64,000 nt of DNA from CAZMCT01 sp964564785 (GTDB taxonomy: Bacteria; Planctomycetota; Phycisphaerae; UBA1845; Fen-1342): positions 1 through 64,000 of the forward strand of contig CAZMCT010000001.1 of assembly GCA_964564785.1 (NCBI GenBank). Reading direction: 5' to 3'. The notes beneath the pieces were generated by a model. The model searched no databases and was not told the origin of the DNA. It saw only the letters and a program-made list of their open reading frames with translations. Every line of letters starts with the position of its first letter. Position 1 is the first letter of the stretch. Shown here piece by piece: positions 25,070 to 32,897 of the stretch. Both the position numbers and the translations under genes were made by a program.

Positions 25070-27415
25070 GTGCTCGACCTGGTGCTCTGCTACGCGCTGC
25101 TCGCCCTGCTGGCCGTCCGGCCGCTGATCAGCGAGACCTTCGAACCGCTGGAAGTCTCGCTGATCGCCGCGCTGCGGGCCACGGGCGGGCCCACGCCGGC
25201 CACGACGGCCATGCTCGACACGCTCCAACTGATCGTGGCGCTGCCGGCGCTCGCGCGGGCGGCGCCGCGCGCCCGGCGGTCGACCACGGGCCGCGTAGCC
25301 GCGCTCGGCCTGGGGCTATTGATCGCGGCCGTCGTGATCTCCACGCGCGTCGCGGGCGACCGGCCGATCGCGCTGCTGGCGGGGCTCAATCTGGCCATCA
25401 TGGCACTGGGCGGAGTGGCGCTGGCGGCGCTCGTTCAGCACCGCTGGCAGCGGCAGCTGGTGCTCGCGGCCCTGCTCGCCACCGGGACGACGACCGCGCT
25501 GAAGTGCATCAGCCAACGGCTGGTGGAGAACCCGCAGACCCGTCAGCAGTGGGAGCAGGTCTACAGGCCCGAGCTGCTCCGCCAGGGCTTCGACCCCGAC
25601 GATCCGCTGTTCGTCAATTTCGAGCGCCGCATGCGGGCCGGCGAGACGTACGGGTTCCTCGGCCATCCGAACATCACCGGCTCGGTGCTCATGATGTGCG
25701 GGCTGGCGTGCGCGGGGCTCCTGCTCGGCCGCAGCACGACCTGGGCGGGCCGGGCCGGGATCCGGGCGGCGGCACTCGCGCTCGTGCTGGCCGCGATCGC
25801 GGCGGCGACGTGGTTCACGGGCAGCTTGGGGGCCGTCGTCGCGGGCGCGCTCGGTCTGGTGGTCATGCTCCTGACGGCCGTCCTCGTGCGTCGCCAGTCG
25901 GGCACGGCATGCGGGCCGCGGCCGGGCACGCGGCTCGCCGTTCTGGGGGCCGCGTATCTGGCGCTGGTGGCCGGCGGCACGGCCTACGGCCTGATGCACG
26001 GCACGCTGCCCCACGCCTCGCTTGCCTTCCGCTGGCAGTATTGGACCGCTGCCGGCCGGGCCTATCGCGATGTCCCGCTGACGGGACTGGGGCGCGAGAA
26101 CTTCGCCGCCGCGTATACGCAGTACAAGTCGGCGGAAAGCACCGAGGAGGTCCGCAACCCGCACAATCTGTGGGTCTCCCTGCTGGTCGAGCTCGGACCG
26201 CTCGGCTTGCTGGCCGGGGGACTGCTTGCGGGCGCCGCGGTTGTGCGCGCCGACGGCGGCCTGGCCTGCAAAGCACCGGCGCAATCTGAAGTGATCGCGC
26301 CCGCCGGTGCGACGCCGCGCCTCTGGCCGCGTACGGCCCCTTTGATCGGCACGGCGCTCGCTCTACACCTCGCGCTCTCCGCGACCCCGCTTGATCAGCC
26401 TGGTGCCGCGTATCTGTGGGTCACGGATGTCGCGCTGCCCTGGTCGCTGGCGTTGGTGCTGCTCTCCGCGATTACGGCCGGGCCGATGTCGCGCACCGTG
26501 TGGGCCGCAGCCGGAACGCTCGCGGCGCTGCTGGCCGCGCTGGTCCACGGCCTGCTCGATTTCGCCCTCACCACGCCGGCCGGACTGAGCGTCTTCGTGC
26601 TGCTAATGGCGGCCGCGGAGCCGCCCGAGCAGAGCTGCGCTGGCGAGCGGGCCGCGGACAGCGACGCGCCCGCCGGTCGCACCGCCCCGCGCGCCGCGCG
26701 ACACCGCTCGGGCGCGTCCGCCACCCAAACCCGGATGCTGGTCGGCTTGGGAACGTTGCTGATCAGTGGGCTGCACCTCACGCTGGTGACCTTGCCGGCC
26801 AGCCGCAGCGCGCAGCACCTGCGCGCGATCCAGACCGCAATCCAGCCACCCACGAGCGTCGAGCGCGTCACGGCCGCTGCGGACGATGCGTCGCGCGCCG
26901 CCCCGCGGGACGCGACGATCCAGCGTGCGGCCGCAGCAGCGCTCGCGCGGCTCGCACCCTATGCCGGGAGCGAGGCCGCCCGGTTAGCGCTGCTGAGCCA
27001 AGCACGCACGGCCGCCGAGCAGGCGGTGAACGCGAACCCGCAGGCCGCCGAATCCTACGCGCTGCTCGCGGGCATCGAAGCTGAACTCGCCGCCGAACAT
27101 GAACGGGGGGCTTCGCCATCGGAGGCGTGCGGCCTGCGGCTGCAAGCCGCCCGCAGTTGGGAGCGGGCGCTCGCGCGCTACCCCACGAATCCGCGCATGC
27201 AGCTTCTGGCCGGCCGGGCCTGGACTGAGCTGTCGCGCACCTGCGGCAACGGCACAGCCTTGGCGGCAGCCCGCCGGCACTTTGCGGAAGCGCTGCGGAT
27301 CGACGACTTACGATCGCCAGGTGAGGCGGTGCGCCTGCGCCCCCACGAACGTCTGGCGGCCGAGCAGGGACTGCTGGATTCAGGCGGTCTAGAAACCCGT
27401 CCCGGCCGCCCATAA
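25070..27415 (+). CDS. O-antigen ligase/polymerase-like protein with long C-terminal repeat region
   Basis: 781 residues from GTG 25070, 7 nt after the WecA-like stop. About twelve hydrophobic helices lie within residues 1-550. The Wzy_C-type signature is split between YGFLGHPNITGSVLMMCG and the loop motif RNPHNLWVSLLVELGPLGLLAGGLL (residues read in two parts; H-N ... E-x-G-x-x-G). A GLGRENFAAAYTQYKSAEST loop precedes it. After the last helix (about 565-590) come ~190 residues of alanine-rich helix pairs (AAPRDATIQRAAAAALARLA, ANPQAAESYALLAGIEAELA, YPTNPRMQLLAGRAWTELS) that look like TPRs and would lie outside the cytosolic membrane. This is the second ligase/polymerase-like gene in the window; it pairs with the initiating transferase, not with the flippase. 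Confidence 0.8.
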   Translation: MLDLVLCYALLALLAVRPLISETFEPLEVSLIAALRATGGPTPATTAMLDTLQLIVALPALARAAPRARRSTTGRVAALGLGLLIAAVVISTRVAGDRPIALLAGLNLAIMALGGVALAALVQHRWQRQLVLAALLATGTTTALKCISQRLVENPQTRQQWEQVYRPELLRQGFDPDDPLFVNFERRMRAGETYGFLGHPNITGSVLMMCGLACAGLLLGRSTTWAGRAGIRAAALALVLAAIAAATWFTGSLGAVVAGALGLVVMLLTAVLVRRQSGTACGPRPGTRLAVLGAAYLALVAGGTAYGLMHGTLPHASLAFRWQYWTAAGRAYRDVPLTGLGRENFAAAYTQYKSAESTEEVRNPHNLWVSLLVELGPLGLLAGGLLAGAAVVRADGGLACKAPAQSEVIAPAGATPRLWPRTAPLIGTALALHLALSATPLDQPGAAYLWVTDVALPWSLALVLLSAITAGPMSRTVWAAAGTLAALLAALVHGLLDFALTTPAGLSVFVLLMAAAEPPEQSCAGERAADSDAPAGRTAPRAARHRSGASATQTRMLVGLGTLLISGLHLTLVTLPASRSAQHLRAIQTAIQPPTSVERVTAAADDASRAAPRDATIQRAAAAALARLAPYAGSEAARLALLSQARTAAEQAVNANPQAAESYALLAGIEAELAAEHERGASPSEACGLRLQAARSWERALARYPTNPRMQLLAGRAWTELSRTCGNGTALAAARRHFAEALRIDDLRSPGEAVRLRPHERLAAEQGLLDSGGLETRPGRP

Positions 27416-27483
27416 ACGTGAGCCTTTCCCATTTTCACACTGTTCTCTGGGCCAGAAGGGCCCGTGCGCAGTTCAAATTAACG

Positions 27484-27513
27484 TTGACACAAATGGAATT
27501 GTTTTAGTACAGT
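27484..27513 (+). promoter_or_regulatory. Sigma70-like promoter of the candidate small RNA
   Basis: A perfect TTGACA (27484-27489), 18-bp AT-rich spacer, and TACAGT (27508-27513). This is the best promoter match seen in the window. The expected start, 6-7 nt beyond the -10 box, coincides with the G-run at 27519 that opens the rod stem. Confidence 0.6.
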
Positions 27514-27518
27514 TGTAT

Positions 27519-27652
27519 GGGCGCTTGGAACCTGAGCCTTGCGGACCGCGCTTTCCTCGCTCACTCGGCACGGTCTGGCCTTGGTTCGCGCCCGAAACTA
27601 AATGTGGAGGGGAAGGGCCGTCTGGCATAAACCATGGCGGCCCTCTGTTTTT
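27519..27652 (+). ncRNA. Candidate structured small RNA (~134 nt) of unknown family
   Basis: The predicted transcript begins with GGGCGC (27519-27524), which pairs with GCGCCC (27588-27593). Further in, GAACC pairs with GGTTC, GCC with GGC, and GGACCG with CGGTCT, making a rod closed by a ~22-nt apical loop around 27549-27569. A single-stranded GAAACTAAATGTGGAGGGGA linker (27594-27613) joins it to a U-tailed hairpin. No Shine-Dalgarno plus ATG frame of note exists in it. It lacks the GGAAGGAAGCAGC-type loop of SRP RNA, the tag frame of tmRNA, the P4 core of RNase P RNA, and the end-to-end pairing of 6S RNA. It lies between the polymerase-like gene and the MBL-fold gene; it could be a leader of the latter if the terminator is read through. 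Confidence 0.55.
27615..27652 (+). terminator. Rho-independent-type terminator of the candidate small RNA
   Basis: Stem GGGCCG (27615-27620) with CGGCCC (27638-27643), inner TGG/CCA pairing around loop CATAAA, then TCTGTTTTT. This is the only hairpin with a real U-tract that I found in the window. Confidence 0.65.
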
Positions 27653-27800
27653 CGCTCGCCAATGGCGGGGAAAGAGGGACGCGAGCGTGGACACCCGCGG
27701 TTGCCGGCCGAGAGCACGCCGGTGCCCGGTTTCTTGCGGATCGTCCCCGCACACCCCTCTCCATGGGCACAGGGGCGCACCAGGGCGTAGAATCCCGCCC

Positions 27801-28475
27801 ATGAAACCGTACCGCCATGGGCCTCTGAGCGTGACTCCGTTCGATGAACCGATGTTCGGCGAAAACGCCTACCTGGTCGCACTCGAGTCCGAGCGACTCG
27901 CGTGGGTTATCGACCCGGGACTTCCGCCGCAGCCGAAGCGGATCGCGGACGCCCTTACGGACGGCGAGCTGAAGCTGGTCGGAATACTCCTGACGCATTG
28001 CCATGCCGATCACCTGGCCGGGGTTCCTGACCTGCAACGAAAGCACCCCGGCGTTCCGCTGCACGCCCCACGCGGCGAGGAACACATGCTGGGTGACCCA
28101 ACGGCGAACCTGTCAGCCCTGTTCGGCATGCCTGTATCTGTCGGACCGGCCGCGCGCATCATCGGACCGGGCGATTCGCTCGCCTTGGGCGAAACGCAGT
28201 GGCAGGTGCTCGATGTTTCGGGGCACTCGCCGGGTGGCCTCGCCTTCTACTGCCCGGCGGCCGCGGTCGTCTTCACCGGCGACGCGCTGATTCCCGGCTC
28301 CATGGGGCGTTACGATTTCCCCGGCAGTTCGGGCCCGCGCCTGATCGCGAACATGCGGCGGCACTTGCTGACGCTGCCGGACGAGACGGCCGTATACTCG
28401 GGGCACGGCCCGCCGTCGACCATCGGGAAAGAGCGCTCGACGAACCCGTGTCTTCAGGAGGATTTCGTACCATGA
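27801..28475 (+). CDS. Metallo-beta-lactamase-fold hydrolase (glyoxalase II-like)
   Basis: 224 residues from ATG 27801. The binuclear metal motif T-H-C-H-A-D-H (His66, His68, Asp70, His71) is complete, with the further ligands in VSGHSPGGLAFY, FTGDALIPGSMGRYDFPG and VYSGHGPPSTIG. The G-R-x-D-F-P-G segment and the ending TIGKERSTNPCL (…HGP-T-T-I-G-x-E-x-x-x-N-P) are typical of the small glyoxalase II/hydroxyacylglutathione hydrolase-like group, which cleaves thioesters. The real substrate is unknown. The stop overlaps the start of the next gene (ATGA at 28472-28475), making it the first gene of a four-gene coupled operon ending in BtuD. Confidence 0.88.
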   Translation: MKPYRHGPLSVTPFDEPMFGENAYLVALESERLAWVIDPGLPPQPKRIADALTDGELKLVGILLTHCHADHLAGVPDLQRKHPGVPLHAPRGEEHMLGDPTANLSALFGMPVSVGPAARIIGPGDSLALGETQWQVLDVSGHSPGGLAFYCPAAAVVFTGDALIPGSMGRYDFPGSSGPRLIANMRRHLLTLPDETAVYSGHGPPSTIGKERSTNPCLQEDFVP

Positions 28476-28972
28476 TACGCTTGGCGGGTCTGCTGCTGCT
28501 GGTGACCGGGTGCGTGGCCCGCAACCAGGTGGTCGAGGCGTTTCCGCCCGCGGAGTCGGCGTCTCCATGGATCCTGCAAGGCGAGGTCTGGCACGGTACG
28601 TTCGCGGCAGCGGCCCCGGGTCTCGGGGACGATGCCCAGCGCTGGGCCCATTTTGAGCCCACGCACGCGTGGCTGGCCGTCTATTGCCACGAGCAACAGC
28701 CGGAGAAGTGCCTCAAGGTCCGCCTGTTTGCTTTCGCTTCGCAGGAAGCGGCCGCGCGGGCGTACGAGGCGTTCCGGCCGGCCAACCCCACCGCGTACGA
28801 GATCGGTGATCAGGGCTGCTGGACCGAGATCGGCGTTCTGTTCCAGTGGGGCCGGCTGGTGTGCGACGTGTTCGGCGACCGCGCCGACTGGAACGCGCAG
28901 GTGAACGCGAGCCTGCTGGCGGCCTACCTCGGCCGCCGCATGCCGCCCGAAGCTCCCGGAAACCCGCAGTGA
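28472..28972 (+). CDS. Small lipoprotein of unknown function in the btu-like operon
   Basis: 166 residues; ATG overlaps the MBL gene stop and is preceded by CAGGAGGA. Lipobox L-V-T-G-Cys14 after MIRLAGLLL. The mature part has no family that I recognise: it is a single alpha/beta domain with WILQGEVWHGTFAAAAPGLG, an EPTHAWLAVYCHEQQPEKC segment, a helix SQEAAARAYEAFRP and strands around CWTEIGVLFQWGRLVCDVFG. Three or four Cys in the mature region could form disulfides. Its stop overlaps the GTG of the BtuF-like gene (GTGA), so it is translated together with the transporter and may help ligand capture. That role is inference. Confidence 0.75.
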   Translation: MIRLAGLLLLVTGCVARNQVVEAFPPAESASPWILQGEVWHGTFAAAAPGLGDDAQRWAHFEPTHAWLAVYCHEQQPEKCLKVRLFAFASQEAAARAYEAFRPANPTAYEIGDQGCWTEIGVLFQWGRLVCDVFGDRADWNAQVNASLLAAYLGRRMPPEAPGNPQ

Positions 28973-29958
28973 AACGCACGGTGCGGACCATCGGGCTCCT
29001 GGCCGCCTGCGTGCTGGGCGGCTGCACGCGTCCCAGCGATGCGGCGGCGGGGCGCGCGGCGGCCTCGAACTCGGATGCGGCGACCACCGCGCCTGCGACC
29101 CGCCCGCGCCTCGAACTTCGCGACTGGGTGCTTTCGCCGCCGCAACCCGAATCGGACCAGCGCGCGCCGTGTCCGCGGCTTCTGAGCGCGGCGCCCAACG
29201 TCACGGAGATCTGTTGTGCGCTCGGCTTGCGGGAATGCCTCGTGGGTCGCACGCGCTATTGCACGTACCCGCCGAGTATTCAGGACGTGCGCTCCATCGG
29301 CGCGCTCAACGATCTCAATGTGGAGGTGCTGCTCGACATTCGTCCCGAGCTGGTACTCGTCGCGGGCACCAGCCGCCAGATCACCGAGCGGCTGGAACAC
29401 CTGGGTCTGGCGTACCTATCGCTGCCGGATTCCCGCCTTGAAGATCTGTTCGTGGCTGCAACGCAGATCGCGGCCCGAACCGGACGCGGCGCGACCGCAG
29501 CCCGGCTCGTTACGGGAATCCGGGCCGAGCTCGACACGGTCAGCGCGGCCCACCGCGGCGCACCCGCACGCCGCGTGCTGGTCCTCACGGCCCCGCTGGC
29601 CGACCCGCCCGTGCAGGCCGACGCTGCCGGCCCCGGCTCGTTCTACGACGACCTGCTGCACCTCGCGGGCCATGCGAATGCCGCGGCCGAGGCCGCCCGA
29701 TCGTTCACGGCCGTCTCGCTCGAATATGTGTTGCGCGTCGATCCCGACGTCATCATCGAGCTCGTGCCCGATCCTGGGCAGCGTCCCGGCGGTGACCCGG
29801 AAGCCCGTCGCGCGTGGAGCCGCGTGGGGCCGCTGCGGGCCGTCGCGGCACGCCGCGTGCACGCATTGATCGGCCCGGAGCACTTTGTCCTTGGGCCGCG
29901 GATCGCGCATACCTACGCCGCGCTGCTGGACCTGATCGCGAGCGGCGAACATGAGTAA
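28969..29958 (+). CDS. BtuF-like cobalamin/corrinoid (or Fe-complex) substrate-binding lipoprotein
   Basis: 329 residues from the GTG overlapping the previous stop. Lipobox L-G-G-Cys19 after KRTVRTIGLLAACV, so it is membrane-anchored outside the cytoplasm. The fold is the class III (TroA-like/BtuF) type: RLLSAAPNVTEICCALGLRE, VGRTRYCTYPP, DVRSIGALNDLNVEVLLDIRPELVL in parts, then the long linking helix AARTGRGATAARLVTGIRAEL and the second lobe (VDPDVIIELVPDP, LGPRIAHTYAALLDLI). The first lobe's P-N-x-T-E and the C-T-Y-P-P segment resemble vitamin B12 binders more than siderophore binders. It overlaps the ATPase gene by 8 nt. No btuC-type permease is found. Confidence 0.82.
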   Translation: MKRTVRTIGLLAACVLGGCTRPSDAAAGRAAASNSDAATTAPATRPRLELRDWVLSPPQPESDQRAPCPRLLSAAPNVTEICCALGLRECLVGRTRYCTYPPSIQDVRSIGALNDLNVEVLLDIRPELVLVAGTSRQITERLEHLGLAYLSLPDSRLEDLFVAATQIAARTGRGATAARLVTGIRAELDTVSAAHRGAPARRVLVLTAPLADPPVQADAAGPGSFYDDLLHLAGHANAAAEAARSFTAVSLEYVLRVDPDVIIELVPDPGQRPGGDPEARRAWSRVGPLRAVAARRVHALIGPEHFVLGPRIAHTYAALLDLIASGEHE

Positions 29959-30757
29959 CGCACGCGGCACGACCGCGGGACACCTCGACTGCCGCGCCCT
30001 GCGCGTGCAACGCGGCGGCCGCACCGTCCTGCACGACATCTCGCTCACGCTCGACGGCCGCGAATGCGTGGCGCTGGTCGGACCCAACGGTTCGGGCAAG
30101 ACCACACTCCTCCTGGCGCTACTCGGACTATTGACGCCCGCCGGCGGTCAGGTGCGGCTCGACGGCCGCACGATGCACCGCATTCCCGCCCGCCGCCGCG
30201 CCCGCTTTGCCGCGTACGTGCCGCAGCGGCTCGAGCGCGTGCCCGCGCTGCGCGTCGCGGACGCCGTCGCGCTGGGGCGCTACCCGCACCTCGGAACGGT
30301 CGGCAGGGCGACCGAAGTGGACGCGGCGGCCGTGCGCAGCGCGCTCGACCGTTGTGGGCTGACCGCGCTGGCGGCCCGACCGCTGACGGTGCTCAGCGGC
30401 GGCGAACGGCAGAAAACCCTGCTGGCCGCCGCGATCGCGCAGGATGCGCAGATGCTCTTCCTCGACGAGCCGAACACCGCGCTGGATCCGGCGTACCAGC
30501 TCGAACTCGTGCGGGTCCTGCGCCAGTGGCACGCCAACGGACGCGGCGTGCTCGTGATCAGTCACGATCTGCAATTGCCGGCCGCACTGGGTGGACGGGT
30601 GATCGCGTTGCGGGCCGGCCGCGTGGTGGCCGACGGCCCCGCCGGCGAGGTGCTCGACGCAACCACACTCGAACGGATCTACGACGCGCCGTTCGGCGTC
30701 GCGCGAACCCTCGGCGGCGCCACCATCGTCTTGCCCGCCTGGTGGAGTGTGCCGTAG
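29951..30757 (+). CDS. BtuD/FecE-like ABC transporter ATP-binding protein
   Basis: 268 residues. Complete ATPase motifs: Walker A GPNGSGKT (about 44-51), Q-loop YVPQRLE, signature LSGGERQKTLLAAAIAQ (about 148-164), Walker B MLFLDEP (168-174), D-loop TALDP and H-loop VISHDLQLPAALGG. The form is that of the FecE/BtuD group that powers uptake of cobalamin and Fe(III) complexes. The start ATG lies 8 nt inside the BtuF-like gene. The permease needed for transport is not adjacent, so it must be encoded elsewhere or the pair must share one. The TAG stop is also the first bases of the repeat element at 30756, so the original C-terminus may have been altered by insertion. Confidence 0.9.
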   Translation: MSNARGTTAGHLDCRALRVQRGGRTVLHDISLTLDGRECVALVGPNGSGKTTLLLALLGLLTPAGGQVRLDGRTMHRIPARRRARFAAYVPQRLERVPALRVADAVALGRYPHLGTVGRATEVDAAAVRSALDRCGLTALAARPLTVLSGGERQKTLLAAAIAQDAQMLFLDEPNTALDPAYQLELVRVLRQWHANGRGVLVISHDLQLPAALGGRVIALRAGRVVADGPAGEVLDATTLERIYDAPFGVARTLGGATIVLPAWWSVP

Positions 30758-30853
30758 CAGCCCGTGGAGAAAGGGGTCCAGCGCCGGGCCAACCCACCGG
30801 CATGGCAGCGCCAACGCCCTCGCCCGCGGTGCCGGTCCCCCTTCTCAACGCCG
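30756..30853 (+). repeat. ~100-bp inverted-terminus element, copy 3 (forward)
   Basis: Starts AGCAGCCCGTGGAGAAAGGGG directly on the btuD-like stop codon (T at 30755) and ends near CCCCCTTCTCAACGCCGG. Interior: GCGCCGGGCCAACCCACCGG, then GGCAGCGCCAACGCCC and GCGGTGCCGGTCCCC, aligned with the other copies. Confidence 0.75.
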
Positions 30854-30963
30854 GACCTCAACTCTCCGTTCGATTCTGTGTCCGTATTCCCAGCGGTGCG
30901 CTTCTTCGCCGAGCGCGGTATAGTGCCCCCCGGCCGACGGGCGGCCCACGGAGACGGCGAGCG

Positions 30964-32640
30964 ATGTCGAACGGTCCACCACCAGAACCCGCGACACCCC
31001 GCCGCAAGCTGCGCCAACCGCACGTCGACCGACGGGCCGTCTCCTTCAATCCGAACAAACGCTCCGATCGCGCCGACGACGGCCACACCAGCTCGCACGA
31101 GTACGCCGCGGACAACGTCCAACTCGGTGACGGCCACCGGGGCCCATTGGACATCGAGTTCCACCACCCGCTCGAAACCTGGCTCAAGCGCGACGCGGTT
31201 CGCCGGTTGCTGGGCTGGATCAGCCGGCCGCGAGCCGGAGGTCGGCCGATCCTCGAGGAGATCCTCACCTCGTATCACGATCCGGCCGCCACCGCTGAGC
31301 AGCGGCTGCTCTACTGGCCGGTGCACCGCATCATCGACCGCATTCGCGGCAGCGTCCCGGTCGAGACGTTCCGCAAGCGCATCAGCGAGCACAGCAGCAC
31401 GGTCCGCGGCATCGTCGCGACCGCCCGCAGCCTGGCCGAGTTCGGCCTCACCGTGCCGCAGCGCTTCAGCGCCCCGCTCTTCGCCGTCTGGAACTTCACC
31501 AACCGCTGCAATCTGCGCTGCCAGCACTGCTACCAGGACAGCGGCCGCGACGCCCTGGCCGACGAGCTCACGCTGCCGGAGAAGCTCGACCTGCTCGAAC
31601 AGCTCGTGGCCGAGTACGTCCCGATGATCGCGTTCGCCGGCGGCGAGCCGACCATCTCACCGGACCTGTTGCCCGTCCTGCGCCGCTGCCGCGACCACGG
31701 CCTGCACACCAGCGTCGCGACCAACGGCAGCACGATGACCCCGCGCCTCGCGGCTGAGCTGGCCGAGGCCGGGGCCCGCTACATCGAGATCTCGCTCGAT
31801 TCGACCCGGCCGGAGCGTCATGACGCGTTCCGCGGGCAGCCCGGGATGTGGCACCGGACCGTGCGCGGCATGCGGACCGTGGTGCAGACGCCCGGCCTGC
31901 GGCTGGGCATCGCGATGTGCGTGCACCAGGGCAACTTCGACGAGGTCGAGGACATGTTCCGCTTCGCGCAGGACATCGGGGCGGGCTGCCTGGCGCACTT
32001 CAACTTCATCCCGGTGGGCCGCGGGGTGGACATGGCCGCCGGCGACCTCACGCCGCAGCAGCGCGAGTGGCTGCTCCGCCGGCTCAACGAGCTGATGCAG
32101 TCCGGCAAGATCGGCGTCATCTCGACCGCCCCGCAGCTCGGCCGCGTGTGTCTGACGCACGCGGGGCTCGACGGCCGGCAATCGTGCTCGCACGCGGGCT
32201 CGGGCGGGGGCGTGAAGGCCAAGGTCGTCGCGAAGTACCTGGGCGGCTGCGGCGCCGGCCGAACCTACGTCTGCATCGAGCCCAACGGCGACATCACCCC
32301 CTGCGTCTACATGCCGCAGCGCGTGCTGGGCAACATCCGACAGCGCCGCTTCCGTGAGATCTTCCGCGAGAATCCGTACTGGGACCTCCTCTGCGACCGG
32401 ACGCAGCTCACGCACCACTGCGAGGTGTGCAGGTTCCGCAACTACTGCGGCGGCTGTCGGGCCCGGGCCGACGCGTACTTCGGCGCGGTCAACGCCGGCG
32501 ACCCGGGGTGCCTGTTCAACGAAAAGCACTGGGAAGCGCTGCTCGCGGCCGGCGCGGCCAAGACCGAGGCCCACTCCGCCGAAGGCCGCGCGACGCGCAT
32601 CAAGCTGTACGACGGCAGCACGACGCAGGTGTCCGCGTAG
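30964..32640 (+). CDS. Radical SAM/SPASM protein with ~170-residue N-terminal extension
   Basis: 558 residues from ATG 30964 (GGAG 11 nt upstream). The radical-SAM core starts near residue 172: AVWNFTNRCNLRCQHCYQD holds Cys182, Cys186 and Cys189 for the [4Fe-4S]/SAM cluster, then FAGGEPTISPDLLP (GGE motif), ATNGSTM and EISLDST. The C-terminal SPASM-type region is Cys-rich: YVCIEPNGDITPCVYMP, HHCEVCRFRNYCGGCRARA and DPGCLFNEKHW, enough for one or two auxiliary clusters. Relatives act in haem d1/siroheme decarboxylation (NirJ/AhbD) and in peptide maturation. The N-terminal ~170 residues (Lys/Arg-rich, then HHPLETWLKRDAVRRLLGW) are outside the core. No precursor peptide or haem-biosynthesis gene is adjacent, so the substrate is open. 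Confidence 0.88.
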   Translation: MSNGPPPEPATPRRKLRQPHVDRRAVSFNPNKRSDRADDGHTSSHEYAADNVQLGDGHRGPLDIEFHHPLETWLKRDAVRRLLGWISRPRAGGRPILEEILTSYHDPAATAEQRLLYWPVHRIIDRIRGSVPVETFRKRISEHSSTVRGIVATARSLAEFGLTVPQRFSAPLFAVWNFTNRCNLRCQHCYQDSGRDALADELTLPEKLDLLEQLVAEYVPMIAFAGGEPTISPDLLPVLRRCRDHGLHTSVATNGSTMTPRLAAELAEAGARYIEISLDSTRPERHDAFRGQPGMWHRTVRGMRTVVQTPGLRLGIAMCVHQGNFDEVEDMFRFAQDIGAGCLAHFNFIPVGRGVDMAAGDLTPQQREWLLRRLNELMQSGKIGVISTAPQLGRVCLTHAGLDGRQSCSHAGSGGGVKAKVVAKYLGGCGAGRTYVCIEPNGDITPCVYMPQRVLGNIRQRRFREIFRENPYWDLLCDRTQLTHHCEVCRFRNYCGGCRARADAYFGAVNAGDPGCLFNEKHWEALLAAGAAKTEAHSAEGRATRIKLYDGSTTQVSA

Positions 32641-32897
32641 GGTCGCAACACGCCTCGGCCGACCTGCTCAGCGCCGCACTCCACGCATTTCGGTCCGCCC
32701 CCGCACCCATCGCCGCGATGAACACGTCGGCGGCGGACCGAATTGGCTGGGGTGCCGCGCCGTCGTAAACGTTGCAGTCCGGCGCTGCCGCGCCGTACTC
32801 ACACCGGCCGGTTTACACGCGCTGTACGCCGCGATACCGTGCGCCGCGCACCGCGGTTCGAGGGCGCTCGCCCCGAACGCCTGCCGAGGAGGCTCGC

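Noticed and set aside
27519..27652. Assignment of the small RNA to SRP RNA, 6S RNA, tmRNA or RNase P RNA
   Set aside because: The diagnostic loops and pairings of these families are missing; left as unknown.
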